This document shows, piece by piece, positions 9,897 through 20,575 of a DNA stretch of 64,000 bases. A program made the position numbers and the translations under genes. How positions within the stretch are numbered: position 1 is the first letter of the stretch; each line of letters opens with the position of its first letter. The notes beneath the pieces were generated by a model that saw only the letters and a program-made list of their open reading frames with translations, was not told the DNA's origin and made no database searches. This stretch comes from Streptosporangium subroseum (GTDB lineage: Bacteria > Actinomycetota > Actinomycetes > Streptosporangiales > Streptosporangiaceae): contig NZ_FZOD01000003.1 in the NCBI RefSeq assembly GCF_900188345.1, positions 62,001 to 126,000 on the forward strand. Direction: 5' to 3'.

Positions 9897-11065
9897 GCAC
9901 ACGGAACCCGATCCTGGCCGGCCTCTACGGGCGTGCCGCCGAGATCCTGCCCGAGATCGCCGAGGGCGCCGCGGAACGCGAGCGCCTGCGGGAGCTGCCG
10001 CGGTCCCAGATCCGCGAGATCGCGGCAGCGGGCCTGTTCACCTTCAGGATTCCCGGCGAGTACGGCGGGGCCGGCTCGTCGGTCCAGGAGGTGTTCCGCT
10101 TCATCATCGATCTGGCCACGGCCGACTCGAACGTCGCCCAGGCGGTCCGCTCCAGCTTCGGGCGCGTCGAGGCCCTACTGGCCGGTTCGGAGGCCGATCG
10201 CGAGAAGTGGTATCCACGCTTCCTGGCCGGCGACGTCTTCGGCAATGCGGGCTGGGAGATCGGCGGGCCCAACGGAGCCGTCCGCTCGCGGATCACCCAG
10301 CACGGAGACCACTTCAAGGTCAACGGCAGCAAGTACTACAGCACGGGCGCGCTGTACGCCGACTGGATCGGTTCCGCCGCGGTGGACGACGACGGAGAGA
10401 AGGTGTTCTTCACGCTGCCGCGCGACCGGGAGGGACTGCGGCTCATCGACGACTTCGACGGCATCGGACAGCGGCTGACCGCCAGCGGCACGACGGACCT
10501 CGACGACGTCACCGTGTACGCGGACGAGATCGGCAAGCACGACGGCCGGACGGGACGCTCCCCCGTCACCCCCTTCCTGCAGCTGTACCTCGCCGCCGTC
10601 GAGGTCGGCATCGCCGGAAACGCGCTCGCCGACGCGGTGGCCTTCACCCGCGAGCACGCCAGGCCCATCGCGCACAGCAGCGCGGAGCGCTCCGTGGACG
10701 ACCCGTACGTCCAGCACGCGGTGGGGGAGATCTCCGCGAGGGTCTACGCCGCCGAGGCCGCGGTCCTGCGCGCGGCGACCGCGATCGACCGGGCCTGGGC
10801 GGCCGATCTACGGGCCGACCTGCTGACGGCGGCGTCCGTGGAGGTCGCCCAGGCGCAGTTCTTCGCCGTCGAATCCGCCCTGAAGGCGGCCGAGTTGCTC
10901 TTCGACGTCGGCGGTGGCTCGGCGGTCGCGCGTAGCCACAATCTCGACCGGCACTGGCGCAACGCACGCACGGTGGCCAACCACAATCCGCGCTACTGGA
11001 AGGCGGGAGTGGTCGGCGCCTACCGGCTCAACGGCACCGAACCGCCGGTGAACGGGTTGTTCTGA
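9893..11065 (+). CDS. SfnB-family flavin-dependent monooxygenase (second complete paralogue)
   Basis: A 390-aa acyl-CoA dehydrogenase-fold protein of the same subgroup as the product at 7503, with middle-domain 'GSKYYSTGALYADW' and the C-terminal LDRHWRNARTVANHNP signature. GTG 9893 overlaps the previous stop (GTGA), so translation is coupled to the SsuD-like gene. A much longer open frame runs upstream but overlaps the SsuD-like gene and has no family similarity there. Presumably a distinct oxygenation step or substrate range compared with the first paralogue. Confidence 0.87.
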   Translation: MSTRNPILAGLYGRAAEILPEIAEGAAERERLRELPRSQIREIAAAGLFTFRIPGEYGGAGSSVQEVFRFIIDLATADSNVAQAVRSSFGRVEALLAGSEADREKWYPRFLAGDVFGNAGWEIGGPNGAVRSRITQHGDHFKVNGSKYYSTGALYADWIGSAAVDDDGEKVFFTLPRDREGLRLIDDFDGIGQRLTASGTTDLDDVTVYADEIGKHDGRTGRSPVTPFLQLYLAAVEVGIAGNALADAVAFTREHARPIAHSSAERSVDDPYVQHAVGEISARVYAAEAAVLRAATAIDRAWAADLRADLLTAASVEVAQAQFFAVESALKAAELLFDVGGGSAVARSHNLDRHWRNARTVANHNPRYWKAGVVGAYRLNGTEPPVNGLF

Positions 11066-11115
11066 CCCCTGGCGAACCGGCGGCCCGGGGCCGCCCCTGA
11101 CCGGTCACAAGCAGT

Positions 11116-11250
11116 TCATGGGCGGGGGGAGGCGGCGGGCCCATCCGCTCATGGGCGGCGGGGAGGCGGCGAGCCCATCCGCTCATGGGCGGTGGCAAGG
11201 CGGCGAGCCCATCCGCTCATGAGCGGTGGCAAGGCGGCGGGCCCATCCGC
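11116..11250. repeat. Four tandem 33/34-bp repeats with a hairpin at each junction
   Basis: Units start at 11116, 11149, 11183 and 11217 (33, 34, 34, 34 bp). The unit runs TCATGGGCGG...GCCCATCCGC. Each junction forms GCCCAT-CCGCTC-ATGGGC (11139-11156, 11173-11190; 11207-11224 with one mismatch). The array sits between two convergent genes, just after the sulfur operon, and has a period that is not a multiple of three. Hairpins could act in termination or mRNA end protection. Confidence 0.9.
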
Positions 11251-11282
11251 GCGGGGCAGCCGGAAGCTCGGGAACGGCCGGT

Positions 11283-11828
11283 CTATCGGCCGCCGTCTCC
11301 GATCTGCAGGGATCCGGCCTGGACCGGCACGACGTCGGCCAGCCTGACCCGCCAGCCCAGCAGGAACACGGCGGCGCTGGCGAGGAGCGTCATCCGCAGC
11401 GCGTTGCCGACCTCCCAGATCACCAGGGTCGCGCGGATGGCGTCGATGGTCGCGGTGGGGTCGTGGAAGGCCGGGTTGACGGTGGTGACCAGGATCGCCG
11501 TGGTGATCACGGCCAGGGTGACCAGCATCGCGGCTCCCCGGACCGACCTCACCGAGCCGGGCATGATCCCGTCGGCGCCGCCCCTGATCAGGCGGATCAC
11601 CAGGACCCAGACGAGCGCAAGAAGGCAGGTCACGACCGGGAGGAAGTAGAACAGCGGGCTGCCGATCTCCAACTGCCCCGCCATCGAGCCGGGGGGCAGG
11701 GTGGCCAGCCACGGAATGACCGTCACGGCCTCGTAGAGGTTGCCGAACCCCCACCACGCCATCAGCAGCAACACCAGGCCGGCATGCCCGCGGTAATGGC
11801 GCCTCAGGTCGGCGACGGACCTCGTCAT
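11283..11828 (-). CDS. Four-helix integral membrane protein, function unknown
   Basis: A 181-aa protein with four strongly hydrophobic segments (about residues 15-40, 60-85, 98-122 and 142-165) and short charged loops. I do not recognise the family. ATG 11828 has a good AGGAAGGA ribosome site. It stands alone, convergent with the sulfur operon; no partner gene suggests a function. Confidence 0.75.
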   Translation of the reverse strand: MTRSVADLRRHYRGHAGLVLLLMAWWGFGNLYEAVTVIPWLATLPPGSMAGQLEIGSPLFYFLPVVTCLLALVWVLVIRLIRGGADGIMPGSVRSVRGAAMLVTLAVITTAILVTTVNPAFHDPTATIDAIRATLVIWEVGNALRMTLLASAAVFLLGWRVRLADVVPVQAGSLQIGDGGR

Positions 11829-12146
11829 CGTCCTTCCTCCATCCCGAACGTCTGCACGTGCTGGGGTGGGAAACCGCTGTTTCGCCGGAGATTCTCCTCA
11901 CGACGTACGGCATCACCTGCTTTTTGCCGAAATTCTGGACGGCATCATCCCGTCCGCAGCCGGCTCAACCCCCGGCCGGCGTTCGCGCACTGCTCAAGCT
12001 TCGAAGTATATGCGGATCGACCTCGCGCCCCCTGGAGATCATCCGCCTCGGCGACTCGGCGTCCTGCCCGCCGGAGACCTCCGGCCGCCCCATGACACGC
12101 GAAAGCCCTCGACGCCCGGGGCGTTCGAGGGCCGGTGACTTCACGA
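11829..12146. other. Gap between leftward genes
   Basis: Contains the upstream region of the membrane protein gene and, at its right end, the terminator at 12105-12132. A short AT-richer patch with TTCGAAGTATATG (about 12000) may hold a promoter, but no clear -35/-10 pair is visible. No coding potential seen. Confidence 0.5.
12105..12132 (-). terminator. Hairpin downstream of the small gene at 12147
   Basis: GCCCTCGA (12105-12112) pairs with TCGAGGGC (12125-12132); CGCC/GGCG extends the stem past one bulged T, leaving a 3-nt loop. It lies 15-42 nt after the stop of the leftward 65-aa gene. No U-tract, as is common in actinomycetes. Confidence 0.7.
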
Positions 12147-12344
12147 TCAACACATCTGATGCACGCCTGCCGGTGCCTCGGTCAGGCCAAAACGCGGCGT
12201 GCCGGCCGCGAGGTCACGGAGCTGGTCGGCGAACGCGAGCGCCTGCTCAGGGGTCATGCGGGGCTCGGGGCCGACGTAGAAGACCACGATGTCGCCATTC
12301 GGGGACGTCGTGGCAGTGAACGGAAGAGGCGGGAGGATAACCAT
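12147..12344 (-). CDS. Small protein of 65 aa, unknown function
   Basis: ATG 12344-12342 to TGA 12147. The sequence has a beta-like N-terminus (NGDIVVFYVGPEP) and an amphipathic helix (TPEQALAFADQLRDLA), normal codon use with GC-rich third positions, and a terminator right after. An AGGAGAGG sequence lies about 13 nt upstream, a little far for a ribosome site. It begins 44 nt after the geosmin synthase stop on the same strand and might be its co-transcribed tail gene. Same-strand extension upstream overlaps geosmin synthase and is not convincing. Confidence 0.55.
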   Translation of the reverse strand: MVILPPLPFTATTSPNGDIVVFYVGPEPRMTPEQALAFADQLRDLAAGTPRFGLTEAPAGVHQMC

Positions 12345-12388
12345 GATGAGGTCATCCTCTCCTGTCCCACCGACAATTCGCAGGTCCT

Positions 12389-14782
<2,394 letters not shown>

Positions 14783-14813
14783 TCACGCGAGACGGACGAC
14801 TCGGTCACGACGA

Positions 14814-14902
14814 TCTCTCCGGGTGAGCCGGGCGAGCCCCGGTGGCCTCTCGGCGGGCTCTCTCCGGATGAGCCGGGCGAGCCCGGTGGCCTCTCGGCAG
14901 GC
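14814..14902. repeat. Direct repeat of 45 and 44 bp between geosmin synthase and ispH
   Basis: 14814-14858 and 14859-14902 differ at three positions (TCTCTCCGG..TGAGCCGGGC then GGTGGCCTCTCGGC). The second copy supplies the left arm and loop of the ispH terminator, so the duplication copied part of a terminator. Confidence 0.9.
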
Positions 14903-14908
14903 CACCGG
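14883..14908 (-). terminator. Terminator of ispH
   Basis: CCGGTGGCCT (14883-14892) and AGGCCACCGG (14899-14908) form a perfect 10-bp stem with a 6-nt loop, starting 5 nt after the ispH stop on the minus strand. Confidence 0.85.
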
Positions 14909-14913
14909 TGCCG

Positions 14914-15837
14914 CTACCGGAGCTCGTGGGGCAGGGAGAACGTCAGGGTCTCCTCCGCCAGCGTCACCGACTCCGTGTCGGAGTAGCCGCGGGCGGCGAG
15001 CCAGTCCAGCAGTTCCCCGACCAGGTGGTCGGGGACGGAGGCCCCGGAGCTGACGCCGACCGTCTCCACGCCGTCGAGCCAGTGTTCGTCGGCGTCGGCG
15101 GCTCGGTCCACCAGGTAGGAGGAGCGGGCGCCCGCCCCCAGGGCGACCTCGACCAGCCGCTGGGAGTTGGAGGAGTTGGAGGACCCGACCACGACGACAA
15201 GATCGCAGTGCGGGGCGATCCTGGCCACGGCTTCCTGCCGGTTCTGGCTGGCGTAGCAGATGTCGTCACTCGGCGGATCGACCAGGCCGGGAAAGCGCTC
15301 GCGGAGCCGCCTGACGGCGGTCATGGTCTCGTCGACCGACAGGGTGGTCTGGGAGAGCCAGCTCACCGGCGTGTCGTCCGGCAGGTGGAGGTCGTCGGGG
15401 TGGGCGGGATCGACGACGTGCATGTGATCGGGAGCCTCACCCAGGGTGCCCTCCACCTCCTCGTGATCGGCGTGGCCGATGAGGACGATCTCGTAGCCCA
15501 CCTCGGCGAACCGTACGGCCTCCTTGTGGACCTTGGTGACCAGCGGGCAGGTCGCGTCGATGGTCCGCAGGCCGCGCTCCCGGGCCTGCTCCTTGACCGC
15601 CGGGGAGACGCCGTGGGCGGAGAAGATGACCAGCGCGTCGTCGGGCACCTCGTCGAGCTCGTCGACGAACACCGCGCCGCGCCGGGTGAGGTCTCCCACC
15701 ACGAAGGTGTTGTGCACGATCTGCTTGCGGACGTACACCGGCGGGCCGTACCGCCGCAGCGCCTCCTCCACGGTGACGATGGCCCGTTCGACGCCCGCGC
15801 AGTATCCACGCGGAGCTGCCAGCATTACGCGTCCCAT
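14914..15837 (-). CDS. ispH: 4-hydroxy-3-methylbut-2-enyl diphosphate reductase
   Basis: A 307-aa IspH (LytB). It carries out the last step of the MEP pathway, reducing HMBPP to IPP and DMAPP with a [4Fe-4S] cluster. The three cluster cysteines are C13 (GYCAGV), C97 (DATCPLV) and C194 (DDICYAS); the catalytic-loop histidines are in VHNTF and [10 protein letters not shown] 15837 follows AGGGGGAA. It lies on the same strand as, and just upstream of, geosmin synthase, but a terminator and repeat separate them, so they are neighbours rather than clearly one operon. It is probably an extra copy supplying isoprenoid precursor to the terpene enzyme. Confidence 0.96.
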   Translation of the reverse strand: MGRVMLAAPRGYCAGVERAIVTVEEALRRYGPPVYVRKQIVHNTFVVGDLTRRGAVFVDELDEVPDDALVIFSAHGVSPAVKEQARERGLRTIDATCPLVTKVHKEAVRFAEVGYEIVLIGHADHEEVEGTLGEAPDHMHVVDPAHPDDLHLPDDTPVSWLSQTTLSVDETMTAVRRLRERFPGLVDPPSDDICYASQNRQEAVARIAPHCDLVVVVGSSNSSNSQRLVEVALGAGARSSYLVDRAADADEHWLDGVETVGVSSGASVPDHLVGELLDWLAARGYSDTESVTLAEETLTFSLPHELR

Positions 15838-16388
15838 CAGTGGTTCCCCCTGGTCGAATGCGGTGGGTGAGAAGTGGTCGGCCGATCGTGAGCATCTCGG
15901 GATCTGCGACAGGGACGATCTGCCCTTCTGGAAGCACTGACATGCGGAACGTTATGAAACGGCCACGCAGAGTAGAGGAACCCACTTTGAGGGGCGGGGC
16001 GCCCGGCGCACCGGCCCGCCTGCCACGACCGCGCCCGGACAGGGGATCCGGGCCCGGCGTATCCGGCAAGCGGCCAGGGCGACGGCGTCTCGCTCCGAAT
16101 CCACATGGCTTCGGAGTGTAATCACTAATCCCACGGGATAGTCAAGACCACGAATGATTTCGGGCACGAGCCGGCCCGTGCGCATGCCTCCGCGCCGCAC
16201 CGTGAGAACAAACGCGCGCACACGCGCCGGGCCCGTGCGCACGCCTCCGCGCCTCGCCGCCGGGCCGTACGCACGCCTCGGCACCGCACCGCGGGGACGG
16301 GCCCGCGGCCTGTCACTTGCCGAACACGCCCGCGGGTGGCACGTTCGAGAGTGCCCTTGACGTCGAACCTCAGGAGGTGTCCCCGGCC
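15838..16388. other. Divergent intergenic region between ispH and the P450
   Basis: Holds TCCGAA-T-CC-ACAT-GG-C-TTCGGA (16094-16115), then ATCCC-AC-GGGAT (16128-16139), both palindromic and in an AT-richer island where divergent promoters would fit. 16173-16291 contains three degenerate copies of a GCCCGTGCGCACGCCTC-like sequence (16173, 16230, 16263). Open frames here lack ribosome sites and convincing composition. Confidence 0.5.
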
Positions 16389-17604
16389 ATGGACGACCGC
16401 ATCGCCGATCACAGCACCGATCAGAGTGACCCAGCCGACCTGCCGAGACTGCCCTTCGAGCGGAGCAATCCGCTCGACGTGCCGGAGATGTACCGCACGC
16501 TGCGGACCACCGCCGGTGACCCGGGTCCGCACCCAGGCGGGTGACTTCGCCTGGCTGGTCTCCGGCTACGAGGAGGCCAGGCAGGCCTTCGCCGACCCGC
16601 GCCTCGGCCGCTCGGCCCCCGATCCGGACCGGGCCCCGCGAATCTCCGACTCGGTGCTGATCGGCGGCCCGCGCGGCGACGTCGAGACCGAGAAGGCCGA
16701 GCACGAGCGGATGCGCCGGATGCTCGTCCCCGCCTTCTCCGCCCGCCGGATGAGTGCCCTCGGGCCGCACGTCCAGGAGCTCGTCGACGGCCTGCTCGAC
16801 CGCATGGCCGAGCAGCCGCCCCCGGTGGACCTGCGGGAGGCGTTCTCCCTGCCGCTGCCCGTGCTGGTGATCTGCGAGCTGCTCGGCGTGCCGTACGACG
16901 ACCGCGCGTACTTCAGGAAACTGGCCGACGCGATGACGGACCTGGCCGATCGGGAGCGGGCCGGGGCTGCGAAGGCCGAGCTGACCGGCTACACCCGCGA
17001 GATCCTGGCCGGCAAGCGGGCCAACCCGGCCGACGACGTGTTCTCCGACATGGCCACCATGGACGCGTCCGACGACGAGATCGCCTCACTCGCCGCGGGG
17101 CTTCTGTTCGCCGGCCACGAGACGACGGTCAACCGGATCGACTACGGCGTGCTGCTGATGCTCTCCAACCCCTCGCAGCGCGACGCCCTGATCGCCGATC
17201 CTTCGCTGACGGACGCGGCGGTGGAGGAGATCCTGCGGATGGCCGCGCCGGGCAACCACGGTCTGCCCCGATACGCCCACGAGGACGTGATCATCGGCGG
17301 TGTGACGATCAGGCGCGGCGAGGCGGTGATCATCGTCACGATGTCGGCCAACCGCGACGAGCGGATCTTCCCCGAGCCCGACCGTTTCGACATCGGCCGC
17401 CGGATCGGCGAACAGCAGCTCTCGTTCGGTTACGCGGCCAGATACTGCATCGGGGCGAGTCTGGCCAGGGTGGAACTACGGTCGGTGTTCACCACCCTGT
17501 TCCGCCGCTTTCCCACCCTGGCCCTCGCCGTCCCCGTCGAAGAGCTGGTGGAGCGCGAGGCGTCCCTCACCGGGGGGTTCACCCGCATCCCGGTCACCTG
17601 GTAG
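16389..17604 (+). pseudogene. Cytochrome P450 with a +1 frameshift near codon 42
   Basis: ATG 16389 has a strong AGGAGGTG site 9 nt upstream, and the first frame reads as a P450 N-terminus (LPRLPFERSNPLDVPEMYR). It meets a stop at 16542-16544. From about 16516 the other frame continues the family sequence (VTRVRTQAGDFAWLVSGYEEAR) to the stop at 17604. Skipping one base at about 16515 restores a 404-aa protein. I-helix AGLLFAGHETT and the EILR pair are intact. The haem loop reads FGYAARYCIG, with Ala in place of the second conserved Gly of FGxGxHxCxG. Either a recently broken gene, a sequencing error, or less likely programmed frameshifting. Confidence 0.8.
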
Positions 17605-17614
17605 CGGGCGACCG

Positions 17615-17640
17615 GGTCGCCGGAGGTCTTCCCGGCGACC
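17615..17640 (+). terminator. Terminator after the P450
   Basis: GGTCGCCGG (17615-17623) and CCGGCGACC (17632-17640) form a perfect 9-bp stem with an 8-nt loop, starting 10 nt after the stop. Confidence 0.75.
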
Positions 17641-17744
17641 GCGGACCACCCGACGCACCCGATCGAGCGCGCCTCGCAGCCCGCCGGCGTGCTCGCCGTT
17701 CCGGGCGCCGGGTGGCTCGCCCCGGTCACTTCGATCGGCGCCCG

Positions 17745-18245
17745 TCACCCGGCGGGCGCCGGGGTCGGGGCGGGGGTCATCCGGTGGTCCTTCAGGTGCA
17801 GGTCGCCGCCGAGTTCCTTGCGCAGCTCGTCCAGCACCTTCCGGCTCCCGAGCACGGTCCAGAGGTTGCCGACGAGGTGGGGGTTGTACTCCGGCGCCGC
17901 GTCCATCCACTGGTCCTTGCCGCTCTGCGTGATGAAGGTCGTCACGAAGAACTCGCCGACGGGGGTCTTGCAGTGCCCCTGCCGCATGTCGACGGCGTCG
18001 ACCTGGATGTCGGGCTTGCAGTCCACCTTGTCCGCCAGCTCCTCGACGGTGGGCGGTGGGCCGGACGGCGCGGCCGCTGGGATCACGTTCCCGGCGGCTT
18101 CTGGTGCGCCGGGGTCCTGGTTTCCGCTGCAGGCGAGGGAGAACGAGAGGGCGAGAGTCACCACGGTGATCGCCCGGAGGTTCCGTGCGACACCGGCCTG
18201 GCGTGAATGTGTCAACATCCTCGAGGTACGGCCGGCCGCTCTCAT
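17745..18245 (-). CDS. Putative lipoprotein, unknown function
   Basis: A 166-aa protein with a long N-terminus, a hydrophobic segment and lipobox SLAC (Cys39), so it should be lipid-anchored outside the membrane. The mature part begins with a Pro/Ala spacer, then a domain with two cysteines (VDCKPD, QGHCKTP) that could form a disulfide, and residues VGEFFVTTFIT. ATG 18245 overlaps the stop of the DUF6907 gene (ATGA), so the two are co-translated. An internal ATG (MLTHSRQ) is an alternative start. Confidence 0.75.
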   Translation of the reverse strand: MRAAGRTSRMLTHSRQAGVARNLRAITVVTLALSFSLACSGNQDPGAPEAAGNVIPAAAPSGPPPTVEELADKVDCKPDIQVDAVDMRQGHCKTPVGEFFVTTFITQSGKDQWMDAAPEYNPHLVGNLWTVLGSRKVLDELRKELGGDLHLKDHRMTPAPTPAPAG

Positions 18246-18913
18246 CGGTTCACCGCCCGTCCGTTCTGACTGGATATTTCCTCGGCCGCCCCGGCGGAGC
18301 CCGCGCGGCGGGTCAGCATTCCCCGCACGATGTCGCAGAGCTCGCCCGTCTCCCTCGGCGACAGGACCTGGCTGAGCCGGTGTTCGACGACGCCCCCGTC
18401 CAGGATCGGCGGGGCCTTCGTCACGTTGAGATAGCCGGACAGGAACGCTATCCGGAACAGCTTCTCCTGCGAGTGCGACTCGGCGGTGGCGGGACCGGGG
18501 CCGTCGCCCAACCGGGTCGCGGGCACGTCCTCCTCGGTCCGGGGCCGGGCCAGCCCGGGAAGCAGCAGGTGGGCGGCGGCCCTCCGCAGGGCCAGGCCGT
18601 ACGCGCGCATGGACTCGTCCGGCGAGAAGGCGACGATCGAGCGCCCGAGGGCCTCGGCCGAGTGCGGCGGCAGGTCCGCGATGGTGGACTCCCCGCCCAT
18701 GCAGGTGTAGACCCGTACGACCCGCTCTCCGACGTAGCCCGGCTGCAGGTGCTGGGAGAGCGTGATCACCACGGTGGATCCATCGGCGTTCTCCAGCTCG
18801 GCGACATCGGCCGTGTGGGTGACGTAGGTGGTGGAATGCTCGCGCTCGCACCACGACGGGCACGAGGCGGCGGCGGGGCGGAGAGTCCTCACGGAGGCCG
18901 TGACGTTGTTCAT
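18242..18913 (-). CDS. DUF6907-type protein with CPSWC motif
   Basis: A 223-aa protein. The N-terminus contains CPSWCEREHS followed by a histidine, the pattern of the actinobacterial DUF6907 family, which may bind metal. The C-terminal half (from about residue 140) contains LSGYLNVTKAPPILDGG and a helical tail and is not recognised. AGAGGAG precedes ATG 18913. It forms a two-gene operon with the lipoprotein; a cytosolic partner for an exported protein is unusual and unexplained. Confidence 0.65.
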   Translation of the reverse strand: MNNVTASVRTLRPAAASCPSWCEREHSTTYVTHTADVAELENADGSTVVITLSQHLQPGYVGERVVRVYTCMGGESTIADLPPHSAEALGRSIVAFSPDESMRAYGLALRRAAAHLLLPGLARPRTEEDVPATRLGDGPGPATAESHSQEKLFRIAFLSGYLNVTKAPPILDGGVVEHRLSQVLSPRETGELCDIVRGMLTRRAGSAGAAEEISSQNGRAVNR

Positions 18914-19057
18914 GGTTCTCCTCTGAGCTCGCGTTCAGGCGGAGATACGCACTGCCGACGTGCCGGGTTCAGCGCCGGACCTCCGGCTCCGCCGCACGCT
19001 CACTCGGCGCCGAGTCTCCGGACGGGTCCGGAGACACGGCGGGAGCCGTTCACGCGG

Positions 19058-19723
19058 TCAGCGCCGCCGCAGCCGGTAGGCCATGACCGCGAGGAGGACG
19101 AGCCCCAGCAGCGCCACCGGCGTGTACGGCGGGCGCCACCAGGAGTCCGCCTCCACGACCGCGACCGTGGTCGTCCCAAGGGGCGCCGACGGGGCGGCGG
19201 CGGGCTGGGGGGTCGCGGACGGCGGCGTGACGGGCTGGGGAGTGGCGGTGCCCTGGGGGAAGCCCGGCGGGCGGATCTCGCCCCAGTAGTTCTGCTGCGG
19301 CGCCTGTGCGGCGATCGCCTGCTTGAGGTCTTCCGGAACGGGGGCGAGTCTCAGGTCTCCCGGCAGGGCAAGGGTGCCGATCTCGTAGGGCGAGAACCAG
19401 CCCTGGACGCCCTTCACCTGCCAGGTGCCCGGGGGCAGGGAGATCGCCGCGGCGTAGTGGGCCGGTTCCTTCAGCCGCACGCCGGAAAACAGGACGCGCT
19501 TCTTTCCGCTGGTGAACTCCAGCCCGACCTCGCCCAGGTTGGCGCCCTCGTAGGGGTGCGTGCCGTGCTGGAGCAGCCAGAAGCCGAGCGTGTAGGTCGT
19601 GTTGGGGCGCATTCCGGTCGGAGCCGGGTCCATGAAGGTGACCGCCCAGCCACCCGCCCGCGCCGGCGCCGCGAGGGCCAGCAGAGGAACGATGATCATC
19701 AGGAGCAGCGGGATTCGTCTCAT
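19058..19723 (-). CDS. Secreted, C-terminally membrane-anchored FixH/YtkA-like beta-sandwich protein
   Basis: A 221-aa protein: signal peptide (ends about ARA, residue 23), an extracellular domain with YTLGFWLLQHGTHPYEG and PPGTWQVKGVQGWF, resembling the FixH/YtkA/CopC-like immunoglobulin-fold group, a Pro/Thr/Ala stalk (about 150-190), one transmembrane helix and an RLRRR stop-transfer tail. The topology means the domain is displayed on the cell surface. Related domains occur in copper-handling proteins, but no copper ligand cluster is evident here. Confidence 0.6.
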   Translation of the reverse strand: MRRIPLLLMIIVPLLALAAPARAGGWAVTFMDPAPTGMRPNTTYTLGFWLLQHGTHPYEGANLGEVGLEFTSGKKRVLFSGVRLKEPAHYAAAISLPPGTWQVKGVQGWFSPYEIGTLALPGDLRLAPVPEDLKQAIAAQAPQQNYWGEIRPPGFPQGTATPQPVTPPSATPQPAAAPSAPLGTTTVAVVEADSWWRPPYTPVALLGLVLLAVMAYRLRRR

Positions 19724-19813
19724 GCGGGAGTTACACCGGCCGGACCGGTTCGGTTCCGGCAGATGTGGCCGAACGCCTGGAGTCGAGGTCGAAGGCAGGG
19801 GTATGGACCCCGG

Positions 19814-20026
19814 ATGAGTACTCGGGAAGAACTCCAGGAGATTGACGAGGACCTGACGAGACTGCGCGCCGAAGCCGCCGAGCTGCGCGGCCAGGTCGGC
19901 GACATCGGTCCGACGGATGCCGTCGAGCGATCAACGTTGATCAACATGGCCGATGAGCGGGAGGCCCGTGCCGCCGAGCTGGAGGCCCGGCGGGAGGAGC
20001 TTCTCAAGCGCCTCGGGGAGGAGTGA
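19814..20026 (+). CDS. Small coiled-coil protein, 70 aa
   Basis: Begins MSTREELQEID and is almost entirely charged heptads (EDLTRLRAEAAELRG..., EARAAELEARREELLKRLGE), interrupted by a GDIGPTDAVERSTL turn. Such antiparallel coiled-coil hairpins are common in actinomycetes without known function. A weak GGGG precedes ATG 19814. Divergent from the FixH-like gene. Confidence 0.7.
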   Translation: MSTREELQEIDEDLTRLRAEAAELRGQVGDIGPTDAVERSTLINMADEREARAAELEARREELLKRLGEE

Positions 20027-20134
20027 GCGCACCCTTTCACCAGGTCGGACGCGACCACCCCCGGTCCGTCTCATCCGGTTACGTGGCAGATCGCGAGGGT
20101 AACGATAAGAACGAACCATCATCGGGGGGATGAA

Positions 20135-20428
20135 ATGATCAACATGCTTCACAAAATGGGCGTGAGGTCGAACGCCATGTACATGGCCGGCCTCGCGTCG
20201 ATCGGCCTGTCGGTCGCGTCATGGCTGACCTCGGAGACGTTGGAGGACGCCGGTAGGGATCGAGCGGACCGGTGGGGGATCTTCATCGGCCAGTGGGCGC
20301 CGACCTTCTTCGCGGTGGGAATCGCGCTGCGGATCGAGGAGACCCACACGGACAAGCGGTCCATGGAGCAGGAGACGCTCAGCGAGTCCTACAGCGAGGG
20401 CAGAATGCCGTCGCGCGCCGGAGTGTAG
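20135..20428 (+). CDS. Small membrane protein, 97 aa
   Basis: Two hydrophobic segments (about residues 14-32 and 49-66) joined by a charged loop with DRADRWG, then a hydrophilic tail (RIEETHTDKRSMEQE). GGGGGATGA precedes ATG 20135. Family not recognised. Confidence 0.65.
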   Translation: MINMLHKMGVRSNAMYMAGLASIGLSVASWLTSETLEDAGRDRADRWGIFIGQWAPTFFAVGIALRIEETHTDKRSMEQETLSESYSEGRMPSRAGV

Positions 20429-20575
20429 GCACCAGACGGTCACTGACGGGACGTGTCCGCCGGGACGCGTCCCGTCTCGCGTGCGGGCATCCACTCCCCC
20501 GCCCCCGAGATCCGGCCGCCTCGCCGCCAGAGTCCCGGCAGGTGTCCGCTCTCGCCCCCGGGATCCGGCTCACCC

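Noticed and set aside
7524-9902. A 792-codon minus-strand open frame opposite the monooxygenase genes
   Set aside because: It is antisense to two clear flavoenzyme genes; long antisense frames are expected at this GC content and the product has no family features.
11116-11250. CRISPR array
   Set aside because: Units are contiguous without unique spacers, and no cas genes are present.
16389-16544. Programmed frameshift in the P450
   Set aside because: No slippery sequence or stimulatory structure is evident; decay or a sequencing error is more likely.
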